Assembly (NCBI RefSeq): GCF_001270745.1
Contig: NZ_KQ434757.1
Span: 1 to 64,000 of the forward strand
DNA length: 64,000 nucleotides
Direction: 5' to 3'
DNA from: Jiangella muralis
GTDB lineage: Bacteria > Actinomycetota > Actinomycetes > Jiangellales > Jiangellaceae
Part shown: positions 26,636 to 33,732 of the stretch, piece by piece
Numbering within the stretch: the first letter of the stretch is position 1
How the letters are laid out: every line of letters starts with the position of its first letter
Position numbers and translations under genes: made by a program
The notes under the pieces: model-generated
The model's database searches: none
Seen by the model: the letters and a program-made list of their open reading frames with translations, nothing else
Told to the model about the DNA's origin: nothing

Positions 26636-27859
26636 ATGCAACCAGATCGCGAACGGCTACACCAGGAGTTCGAGCGACTGCGTGAGAACAGCGCTCGGCG
26701 CACCAAGGAACGGGGGTTCGAACTCGCCGCTCGCTGGAACCGGGACGAGACGGCCATCGAGTATCTGTATCGCCAGGGCCAGCTGATCTGCGACGAACGC
26801 GACCTCGACACCGTGCTCGAGGCGTTCGACCAGCTGCGGATCGACCGCCCCGAGGTGACGGAGGGCCCGGTCGGGCTGGCCGTCCTGCACGTCCCGGACG
26901 CCGACGCGGCCGAGATCGCCGCCAAGCTGGCCGACATCCTCGGCGACGAGCGCATCGTCGCACCCAACCACGTGCTCGACGCTCAGGTGCACATGTCGAT
27001 GTGCCCGGCCACCGAGCCGGTGCCGTCCTACGGCCCGATCCCGGTGCTGGGCGAGCCGGTCGGCCCCGGCCGCCCGAAGGTCGCCGTCGTCGACACCGGG
27101 TACCTGCCCGTCGTCGCCAAGGACTCGGGCTTCGGCCGGTTCTCGGCGGTGAAGAAGTACGAGATCGACGACGACGTCTACGTGCCGGGCACGGACGAGA
27201 TCCGGCCGTACGGGGGTCACGGCACGGCGACGACGGCCCGGCTGCTGGCGGTGTCCGGCGCCGACGCGGTCGAGGTCGAGGTCCGCGACTGCCTGATCGG
27301 CGGCGCGGTCGACGAACTGGCGATCGTCGAGGACCTGGAGAAGGTCATCAAGGGCGGCGCCGACATCGTCAGCGTCCAGGCCGGCCTCTATGCCCGGCAG
27401 GGCAACACGCCCAAGTCGTTCGACCTGCTCTACCGGCGCGTCGTGAGCAAGCACCCGGACACCGTCATCGTCGCCCCGGCGGGCAACCACGGCACCGACG
27501 TCCCGTTCTGGCCGGCGGCGTACAGCTGGGTGACGGCGGTCGGCGCGCTGACCACCGGCGGCGACTACCGGGCGCCGTGGAGCAACTTCGGCTACTGGGT
27601 CGACGCCTACACGCCGGGCGAAAGCACCGTCGTCCCCTACCCGAACGGCCGGTACGGCTACATCGACGAGACCTCAGCCCGGTTCAGCAACGGGCACTCG
27701 GTCTGGTCCGGTACGTCGTTCGCGGCGCCGGTCGTGGCCGGGCTGATCGCCCGCCGGATGATCGAGCGCGAGGTGTCCGCGCCGGTCGCACGGCATATCG
27801 TCCTGCAGGAGGCGGCCATCGGCGCGCTGCCGCACACGGGCCCGCGTCTCATCGTCTGA
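26636..27859 (+). CDS. Cytoplasmic subtilisin-like serine protease (S8)
   Basis: The protein has 407 residues. The triad is complete: Asp153 in VAVVDTGY, His195 in GGHGTATT and Ser361 in WSGTSFAAP, with Asn284 (PAGNHG) as oxyanion residue. It has no signal peptide or membrane segment. Residues 1-130 form a charged N-terminal domain (EFERLRENSARRTKERGFEL at the start), which does not look like an I9 propeptide. It would therefore act inside the cell unless released by lysis. GGGGGA precedes the ATG by 5 bases. The divergent pairing with a TPR-CHAT protease suggests a two-protease switch, in which one enzyme activates the other or both share a substrate; this is inference. Confidence 0.85.
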   Translation: MQPDRERLHQEFERLRENSARRTKERGFELAARWNRDETAIEYLYRQGQLICDERDLDTVLEAFDQLRIDRPEVTEGPVGLAVLHVPDADAAEIAAKLADILGDERIVAPNHVLDAQVHMSMCPATEPVPSYGPIPVLGEPVGPGRPKVAVVDTGYLPVVAKDSGFGRFSAVKKYEIDDDVYVPGTDEIRPYGGHGTATTARLLAVSGADAVEVEVRDCLIGGAVDELAIVEDLEKVIKGGADIVSVQAGLYARQGNTPKSFDLLYRRVVSKHPDTVIVAPAGNHGTDVPFWPAAYSWVTAVGALTTGGDYRAPWSNFGYWVDAYTPGESTVVPYPNGRYGYIDETSARFSNGHSVWSGTSFAAPVVAGLIARRMIEREVSAPVARHIVLQEAAIGALPHTGPRLIV

Positions 27860-27874
27860 GTCGCCCGCGGTCGT

Positions 27875-27909
27875 GGTGGCGGGGTGCCCGGACCCCGTTC
27901 CCCGCCACC
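27875..27909 (+). terminator. Hairpin terminator of the subtilase gene
   Basis: GGTGGCGGGG (27875-27884) and CCCCGCCACC (27900-27909) form a perfect 10-bp stem 15 bases after the stop codon. Nearly the same stem recurs at 40821. Confidence 0.75.
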
Positions 27910-28055
27910 CTGACCGCAGGCCAGCTCCGGTCTCCGAAAACTCCGACACTCGAACCGAGTTTTGAAGCCGGTGGCGGCGCCTCGCCGGCCCCGGCGCGAC
28001 GGTGCGGGATCACGGCCGCGACGACTGTGCGACCACCCCGGCGCGCCACTGGGTG

Positions 28056-28107
28056 GGATCACTGTGCTTGCTGGGTGGCGTAGCTGTTGCCAGGGGAACA
28101 GTGATCC
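28056..28107. repeat. Inverted repeat GGATCACTGT
   Basis: GGATCACTGT (28056-28065) and ACAGTGATCC (28098-28107) are perfect 10-bp arms around 32 bases. It is the first of several inverted repeats in the gene-free block 27910-28680. Confidence 0.6.
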
Positions 28108-28197
28108 ACCCCACTCGACGCAGCGATCTCACACAGTGGCGTGGGGGATCGCGTAACGGTTCGCCGTCGTGCGGCGGTTGGCCGTTTTGCGGTAGTG

Positions 28198-28609
28198 GGC
28201 CGTCCCCCTGCTGCCCATTGTCTTGGCCGCAGTTATCAGGGGGACGGGGGAAGTGCGGGCAGAGCCCGCCCCGGGCGTGCGGTGCGCCGTTCGTCTGGCT
28301 GGCTGGCTGGCGTTCGCTGTTCCTGCCGGTGCACCGTTTGGTCGTCCTCGACTCCCGGAGCCGTCTTCGATGGCGGGAGCCGTCTTCGATGGCGGGAGTC
28401 GTGTTCGAGGGGCCTTTCGGACGTTTCTCGCCATCGAGGACGGCTCCGGTCATCGAGGTGTGCCCAGACTGCCCCCGTCCCCCTGATAGGTGCCCGTTCT
28501 TGGCCGCGGGACCGCGGGTCAAGCGGACGCCCAACGCGCGAAGCGCCCCATCTGGGTCCGCTTGAGGCGCGGTCACGCGGCTGAGAAAATGGGCGCCAGG
28601 GGGACGGCC
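28198..28609. repeat. 412-bp non-coding block of inverted repeats
   Basis: Three inverted pairs lie inside one another. The outer arms (28198-28218 and 28589-28609) match at 19 of 21 positions. The middle arms (28234-28250 and 28472-28488) are a perfect 17-mer. The inner arms (28355-28373 and 28431-28449) match at 18 of 19. TCTTGGCCGC is also repeated directly at 28221 and 28498. Frames through this block have erratic Cys-, Trp- and Ser-rich composition and no start signals, so I see no gene in 27910-28680. It may be a decayed or active small palindromic element, or a long structured RNA. Confidence 0.65.
28358..28414. repeat. Three tandem 19-bp units
   Basis: GAGCCGTCTTCGATGGCGG repeats at 28358 and 28377, with a diverged third unit at 28396. 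The first unit also has an inverted partner at 28431-28449. Confidence 0.7.
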
Positions 28610-28680
28610 AACGCGGCAGACCCCCCGGCGAACGGCCGGCCACCCAGGCTGCGTAGCCACGATCAATCGGACTCGCTCTT

Positions 28681-29925
28681 CTAGACGGCCTGCCGCCGCT
28701 CGGCGCGGTACGCCGGAAGGTAGAACACCGTCGCCGCGGCGAGGATCACGCCACCCAGGACCATGGCCGTCGCCAGCGACGTCGACTCGCCGACCACGGT
28801 CAGCGCGATCAGGCCGAGTGCGGCCGCGGGCTGGAACACCATCGAGCTGATCGACACGATCGTGACCCGGTGCTCCTCGGTGACTTCGCGGTGCACCAGC
28901 GTCATGTGCATCGGGCTCGAGGCGCCCTGGATGACGTAGCAGGCGATGAACGCCACCACCACGCCGGCCGCGCCGAGCGACAACCCCATCGCCGCGACGA
29001 AGACGCCCTGGGCGACCCGCGTGACGGCGGCCGTTGCGGTGACGCCGATCCGCTGCGCCAGGTGGGGCGCCAACGCCGCACCGGCAGCCGAGGCGAACCA
29101 GGCGGCGGCCGCCGCGGGACCCATGATCGCGCCGGCCCGTTCGGCGTCGTCGACCACCTCGGCCAGCCGGACCGGCGTTAGCGACTCGTACGCCGTCGCC
29201 CCGAATCCCCAGGCCACTTCGATCAGGATCAGCCCCTGCAGGACGACCGAGCCGCGCACCACCCGCAGGCTCCCGCTGATGACGCCTGGCGCCTCGCGCA
29301 CCGCCGCTGTCACGGCCGGCCAGCCCGATCGCGGCCGCACCTCGACCAGCAGACTCATGGTGGCGACGACCGCGACGGCCCGCAGCACCGCCGCGAACAG
29401 CACCGGCACCGCCAGCGCCTCGACCGACGACAGCGGGTCGAGCGCGACCAGGCCACCGGCCAGCAACGCGCCCGCGCCGACGGCGATGCCGGTGACGGTG
29501 CCGCCGCGGGACAGGCCGATCGAGATGTCGGTGTCAGGATCGCGGGCCTGGACCGTGTCGACGTACCAGGCCTCCAGTGGGCCACTGTCCAGCGCCCGGT
29601 ACAGGCCCTGCACACCGAACGCCAGCGCGAACACCGCGAACGAGTCGGCGACGAAGATCAGCCCGCAGCCGGCCAGGCTGACCAGCCCGGATGCCACCAT
29701 CACCGGGCGGCGTCCGAGTGCGTCCGAGACACCGCCGGTGGGCAACTCCAGCAGGAACACCACGAGGCCCTGGGCCGCGGCGGCGAGCCCGAGCTCGGAG
29801 AGAGTGAGCCCACGCTCCAGCGGCAGCAGCGTCAGGACCGGGAGCAGCATGCCGGACGGCAGCCAGCGCAGGGCGAGCAGGATGAGGTACCGCGTCCGGG
29901 CCTGGCGGGCGTCGAGCTGCGTCAT
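28681..29925 (-). CDS. MFS transporter
   Basis: The protein has 414 residues with about 12 hydrophobic segments. ELPTGGVSDALGRRPVMV is the loop 2-3 MFS motif, with an acidic residue in the preceding helix. SGPLEAWYVDTVQARDPD in the fourth-to-fifth helix region is typical of a small MFS subgroup with a tetracycline-resistance-like fold. The ATG at 29925 lies 8 bases after CATGAT, so it may be leaderless; the in-frame ATG at 29931 is the alternative. It diverges from the small coiled-coil gene at 30003. The substrate is unknown. Confidence 0.75.
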   Translation of the reverse strand: MTQLDARQARTRYLILLALRWLPSGMLLPVLTLLPLERGLTLSELGLAAAAQGLVVFLLELPTGGVSDALGRRPVMVASGLVSLAGCGLIFVADSFAVFALAFGVQGLYRALDSGPLEAWYVDTVQARDPDTDISIGLSRGGTVTGIAVGAGALLAGGLVALDPLSSVEALAVPVLFAAVLRAVAVVATMSLLVEVRPRSGWPAVTAAVREAPGVISGSLRVVRGSVVLQGLILIEVAWGFGATAYESLTPVRLAEVVDDAERAGAIMGPAAAAAWFASAAGAALAPHLAQRIGVTATAAVTRVAQGVFVAAMGLSLGAAGVVVAFIACYVIQGASSPMHMTLVHREVTEEHRVTIVSISSMVFQPAAALGLIALTVVGESTSLATAMVLGGVILAAATVFYLPAYRAERRQAV

Positions 29926-29965
29926 GGCCATGCATCATGGCGCACCCGAACGGTGGGACGGGGGG

Positions 29966-29995
29966 TTGGGCGCCGGTCGGCCCGGCCGGTAATGT
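29966..29995 (+). promoter_or_regulatory. Promoter of the small coiled-coil gene
   Basis: TTGGGC (29966-29971) and TAATGT (29990-29995) are separated by 18 bases, and the GTG at 30003 follows 7 bases later. This indicates a leaderless transcript and decides the start. Confidence 0.55.
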
Positions 29996-30002
29996 CGCGC
30001 AT

Positions 30003-30143
30003 GTGACGGTCGAACGACGCAAGCCCCTCGAGGTTCCCGTAGATCCCGACATCACCGCGGAGCTGAAGGCGGCCGACATCGAGGCGCGGGTCGAAGCCGC
30101 CGAGAGAAGCGCCGAGCTCCTGGAGCGTCTGCGCAAGCTCTGA
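30003..30143 (+). CDS. 46-residue coiled-coil protein
   Basis: The GTG at 30003 follows a -10 box by 7 bases. The product starts with VTVERRKPLEVPVDPDITAE and continues as a highly charged helix of Glu, Arg, Ala and Leu with heptad-like spacing, ending in LLERLRKL. It is probably an alpha-helical coiled coil and is not membrane-associated. Reading from an upstream ATG at 29937 would add a Gly-rich segment that overlaps the promoter. I do not recognise the family. It lies just before the helicase-associated gene, which has its own promoter. Confidence 0.6.
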   Translation: MTVERRKPLEVPVDPDITAELKAADIEARVEAAERSAELLERLRKL

Positions 30144-30168
30144 TTCGCAGCTAGCCAGATGCACGCCG

Positions 30169-30174
30169 TACCGT
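30169..30174 (+). promoter_or_regulatory. -10 box of the helicase-associated gene
   Basis: TACCGT, 7 bases before the ATG at 30182. It points to a leaderless mRNA. Confidence 0.5.
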
Positions 30175-30181
30175 AGAGCGG

Positions 30182-32560
30182 ATGACCGGGAACGACTCGG
30201 CTCCGCGCAGTCTTGCCGACGACCTGCGCGCCCGCGCCGACGACGAGCTGGCGGCGCTGCTGCGTGCCCGGCCGGACCTGCTGGTGCCGGTTCCCGCCGA
30301 CGTCTCGCAGCTGGCCTCGCGGGCGACCACCCGGGCGTCGGCCGTGCGGGCGCTGGACCGGCTGGACCGGTTCACCCTCCAGGTCGTCGACGCACTGATG
30401 ATCTTACCCGCACCGGCGAGCGTCGGCGGCCTGCGCGCCGCCCTGGGCGCCGACGTCGACGAGGCGTTGACGGCCTTGCGGACGCAGGCGCTGGTGTGGG
30501 GCCCCGACGACGACCTGCGGCTGCCGCGCATCGTGTACGAGATCGTCGGGCCGCATCCGGCCGGGCTCGGGCCGCCCGCCCGGCAGGCGCTGCTCGCGCT
30601 GTCGCCGTCGCGGCTGGCGGCGATCATGGACGGCCTCGGGCTCAGCCCGGCCGGCACGCACGCGGCCGACGTCGACGCCGTCGCGGCGGCGCTCACCGAC
30701 CCAGCTGCGTTGACGGCACTGCTGGACGACCTCACCGACGACGCGCGCTCGGCACTCGCGGCGCTCACTCCGGGCCCGCCGACCGGCCGCATCGACGACG
30801 CGCTGCGCGAGGTGCACCGGGCGACGGCACGGACGCCGATCGACCTGCTGCTCGCGGCCGGGCTGCTGGTGCCGGTCGACGGCACGACGGTGGTGCTGCC
30901 GCGGGAGGTGGCGCTGCATCTGCGCGGCGGCCGCGTCCACACCGACCTCCAGCTCGCGCCGCCGACGCCGACGGTCACCGAGCGCACCCCTGACATCGTC
31001 GACCGGACGGCGGGCGCGGGTGCGTTCGACCTCACCCGGAAGGTCGAGCTGCTGCTCGACACCTGGGCGGCCGATCCGCCGCCGGTCCTGCGCACCGGCG
31101 GACTGGGCGTGCGCGACCTGCGCCGGCTGCCGGACCTGCTCGACACCGACGAGGCCGGCGCCGCGCTGATCGCGGAGGTCGCGTACGCCGCCGGGCTGGT
31201 CTCCGTCGGCGACGACCACGACGAGGTGTGGCTGCCCACACCGGAGTTCGACGCGTGGCGCCGCGACGAGCCGCCCCGCCGCTGGGCCGTGCTCGTCCAG
31301 GGCTGGCTCACCACCAGCCGGGTCGCCGGGCTGGCCGGCAGCCGCGACGAGAAGGACCGCCCGATCCCGCCGCTCGGCCGCGACCTCGAACGGCCCGCCG
31401 CGCCCGAGGTGCGCCGGCTCGCGCTGGCGGAGCTGGCCGCGCTGCCGGCCGGCTGGGCGCCCGACCTCGTCGGCGTGCTCGCGGCGCTGCAGTGGCGGCG
31501 CCCGCGCCGGGCCGGCCGCTTCCGCGACGACCTCGTCCGCTGGACGTTGCGCGAGGCCGAGCAGCTCGGGCTCACCGGCATGGGTGCGTTCGCGTCGTTC
31601 GCCCGGCCGTTCCTGGAGGGACGCGCCGCCGAGCGGGTCGTCGCGGCCGCGGCCGACGCCGTGCGGCCCAGCCTGCCGCAGCCGCTGGACCACGTGCTGC
31701 TGCAGGCCGACCTGACGGCCATCGCGCCGGGCCCGCTGCGGGCCGACCTCGAGCGCGAGCTGAACCTGCTGTCCGACGTCGAGAGCCGCGGCGGCGCGTC
31801 GGTGCACCGGTTCACGGCCGGCTCGCTGCGCCGGGCGCTCGACGCCGGCCGCACCGCCGCCGACGTGCACGCGTTCCTGGCGACCATCTCGCGCACCCCG
31901 GTGCCGCAGCCGCTCACGTACCTCGTCGACGACGTCGCGCGGACGCACGGGCAGCTGCGGGTCGGCGCGGCGTCGGCGTTCGTGCGCTGCGACGACGAAG
32001 CCACGCTGGCCGCCATCGTGGCCGACCCACGCTCGTCCAGCCTGGGGCTGCGCCGGCTCGCGCCGACCGTCCTGGCCTCCTCGATCGCGGCGAACACGCT
32101 GGTCGAGCGGTTGCGGCAGCTCGGGTTCAGCCCGGTGCCGGAGGCCGCCGACGGGTCCATCGTCATCGGCCGCACGGAGCCACGACGGGCGTCGGCCCGG
32201 TTCGCGTCGCGTTCGGCGCTCACCGAGATCGCCGCGCCCGAGGAGACGCTGCTCGGCGCCGCCGTCCGGGCGCTGCGGGCCGGTGACCGGTCCCGCGCGG
32301 AGCGTCCGGCCAACGGCACGCCCGGGCGGCTCGGCCGCACGACGGCCGCCACGACCTTGGCCGACCTGCGCGAGGCGCTGGGGACCGGCACGACGGTCTG
32401 GATCGGCTACGTCGACCAGCACGGCGCCACCACCGAGCGCCTGGTCGACCCCGCCCGCATCGACGGCGGCTGGCTGTCGGCGTTCGACCACCGCAGCGGC
32501 GAGGTCCGCTCGTTCGCCGTCCACCGCATCAGCGGCGTCGCACCTGTCGACGCCGCCTGA
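30182..32560 (+). CDS. Helicase-associated protein (Helicase_C_3/XPB-linked family) with WYL-like end
   Basis: The protein has 792 residues. Its middle and C-terminal parts match the actinobacterial family annotated as helicase conserved C-terminal or XPB/Ssl2 helicase N-terminal-like: LDHVLLQADLTAIAPGPLRADLERELNLLSDVESRGGASVHRFT is diagnostic in outline, although no Walker A or DExx motif is present. The last 90 residues (TVWIGYVDQHGATTERLVDPARI) have the shape of a WYL domain. It is therefore not a helicase itself, and may partner with the XPB helicase encoded at 55385, which also appears to be leaderless. In several actinobacteria the two genes lie side by side. The function is unproven. 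Confidence 0.78.
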   Translation: MTGNDSAPRSLADDLRARADDELAALLRARPDLLVPVPADVSQLASRATTRASAVRALDRLDRFTLQVVDALMILPAPASVGGLRAALGADVDEALTALRTQALVWGPDDDLRLPRIVYEIVGPHPAGLGPPARQALLALSPSRLAAIMDGLGLSPAGTHAADVDAVAAALTDPAALTALLDDLTDDARSALAALTPGPPTGRIDDALREVHRATARTPIDLLLAAGLLVPVDGTTVVLPREVALHLRGGRVHTDLQLAPPTPTVTERTPDIVDRTAGAGAFDLTRKVELLLDTWAADPPPVLRTGGLGVRDLRRLPDLLDTDEAGAALIAEVAYAAGLVSVGDDHDEVWLPTPEFDAWRRDEPPRRWAVLVQGWLTTSRVAGLAGSRDEKDRPIPPLGRDLERPAAPEVRRLALAELAALPAGWAPDLVGVLAALQWRRPRRAGRFRDDLVRWTLREAEQLGLTGMGAFASFARPFLEGRAAERVVAAAADAVRPSLPQPLDHVLLQADLTAIAPGPLRADLERELNLLSDVESRGGASVHRFTAGSLRRALDAGRTAADVHAFLATISRTPVPQPLTYLVDDVARTHGQLRVGAASAFVRCDDEATLAAIVADPRSSSLGLRRLAPTVLASSIAANTLVERLRQLGFSPVPEAADGSIVIGRTEPRRASARFASRSALTEIAAPEETLLGAAVRALRAGDRSRAERPANGTPGRLGRTTAATTLADLREALGTGTTVWIGYVDQHGATTERLVDPARIDGGWLSAFDHRSGEVRSFAVHRISGVAPVDAA

Positions 32561-32581
32561 CGCGGCCGGCTGTTCCGGGGG

Positions 32582-33577
32582 TCAGATCCAGCCTCGGTGC
32601 GCGGCCTCGACGACGAGCCCGATGCGCGTCGTCGTGCCCAGCCGCTCCTGCAGCTCGGTGATGCGCCGCTGGACCGTGCGGCGCCCGACGCCGAGCTGAC
32701 GGCCGATCGCGTCGTCCTTGATGCCCGACGCCACCAGGCCCACCAGCAGGTGCTCGTCTGGCCCGAGGATGTCGTCGACCCCGTCGGGACGGTCCAGGTT
32801 CACCGTCGCCGCCGAGTTCCACAGCGTCTCGAACAGCGCGCACAGCGCATCCAGCAGGGACGACGCGTGCACGACCAGCGCGCCGGTGCTCTCGCGGACC
32901 CGCAGCGGCATCATCGCCACCTCGCGGTCGGCGATGGCGAGTTTCATCGGCAGCTCGGCCATGCACCGGGCGTCCTCGCCGGCGGTCAGCAGCTCCGTCA
33001 GCGCCCGCATCTTCGCCGGCTGCTCCAGCGCCTGCCGATCGTAGAGCCCGCGGTAACGCACGCCCTGCGCCAGCATGCGCAGCTCGACGTCGATGTTGCC
33101 CTCGATGGACCCGACGTACGGCGGCTTGTCGAAGACGAGGACCTCTGAGCGCGCCGACAACTGCAGCTGCTCGAACCGCTGCACTATGGCCGCCGGCTCG
33201 GTGACCAGCTGCAACGCGTCGGCCGCGGACGAGACCAGCATGCTCTCGCGGTAGCGGTGCTGCAACTCGTGCACCTCGGCGCGGACGGACTGCAGCTCCT
33301 GCTGACGGTGCAGGAGCAGCGGCTCGAACGCCACCTCGGGCGGCACCGCGGTGAACCGGGCCGGCCGAGTGGTGGTGCGCCCGGCGAGCCCGGCGGCCTC
33401 CAGCGACTGGACGGCGAGCAGCACGTCGCGCTCGTCCGCGCCGAGCCGGCCGGCGAGGTCGGCGCCGCTGGCCGGGCCGAGGTCGAGCAGGGCGCGATAG
33501 ACCGACTCCTCGGCCTCGCTCAGGCCGATGGCCGACAGCCGCCGGCGGCCCGCGGCACCGTCGCTCTGCATTGTCAT
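32582..33577 (-). CDS. TrmB-like N-terminus with C-terminal LuxR-type HTH regulator
   Basis: The 331-residue protein begins with a TrmB-like winged helix (LSEAEESVYRALLDLGPASG), continues with a coiled segment and a PLD-like or effector domain, and ends with a LuxR-type HTH (LVASGIKDDAIGRQLGVGRRTVQRRITELQERLG). Streptomyces and relatives hold many such proteins. The ATG at 33577 is close to the -10 box TAGAGT, which is flanked by an inverted repeat, suggesting autoregulation. It diverges from the secreted subtilisin gene and may control it. The ligand is unknown. Confidence 0.8.
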   Translation of the reverse strand: MTMQSDGAAGRRRLSAIGLSEAEESVYRALLDLGPASGADLAGRLGADERDVLLAVQSLEAAGLAGRTTTRPARFTAVPPEVAFEPLLLHRQQELQSVRAEVHELQHRYRESMLVSSAADALQLVTEPAAIVQRFEQLQLSARSEVLVFDKPPYVGSIEGNIDVELRMLAQGVRYRGLYDRQALEQPAKMRALTELLTAGEDARCMAELPMKLAIADREVAMMPLRVRESTGALVVHASSLLDALCALFETLWNSAATVNLDRPDGVDDILGPDEHLLVGLVASGIKDDAIGRQLGVGRRTVQRRITELQERLGTTTRIGLVVEAAHRGWI

Positions 33578-33580
33578 AGC

Positions 33581-33605
33581 TGTGACGTGACTCTAATACG
33601 TCACA
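33581..33605. promoter_or_regulatory. Perfect inverted repeat around the -10 of the TrmB/LuxR-like gene
   Basis: TGTGACGT (33581-33588) and ACGTCACA (33598-33605) are perfect 8-bp arms around 9 bases. The spacer holds the minus-strand -10 box TAGAGT (33595-33590). A repressor site in the shared region of this regulator and the divergent secreted protease is likely. Confidence 0.6.
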
Positions 33606-33732
33606 CGTGAAGTGGCGCCCTCGGCGATGACTCCCAGTACGTTCACCCGAAATACGTCGGTAAAGCCCCCTTGTGTCGCTCATGCCAACACCGCCGTGGC
33701 GTGCGCAAGCGGCTCGTGACCGAGGAGACCAC

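Noticed and set aside
23958-27859. A CRISPR-linked or gasdermin-type defence system
   Set aside because: No cas, gasdermin, STAND ATPase or reverse transcriptase gene lies in the neighbourhood; the pair is reported as a candidate on its own.
28002-28666. Opposing frames of about 190 and 220 codons in the gene-free block
   Set aside because: They cross inverted and tandem repeats, are rich in Cys, Trp and Arg, have no start signals and resemble no protein known to me.
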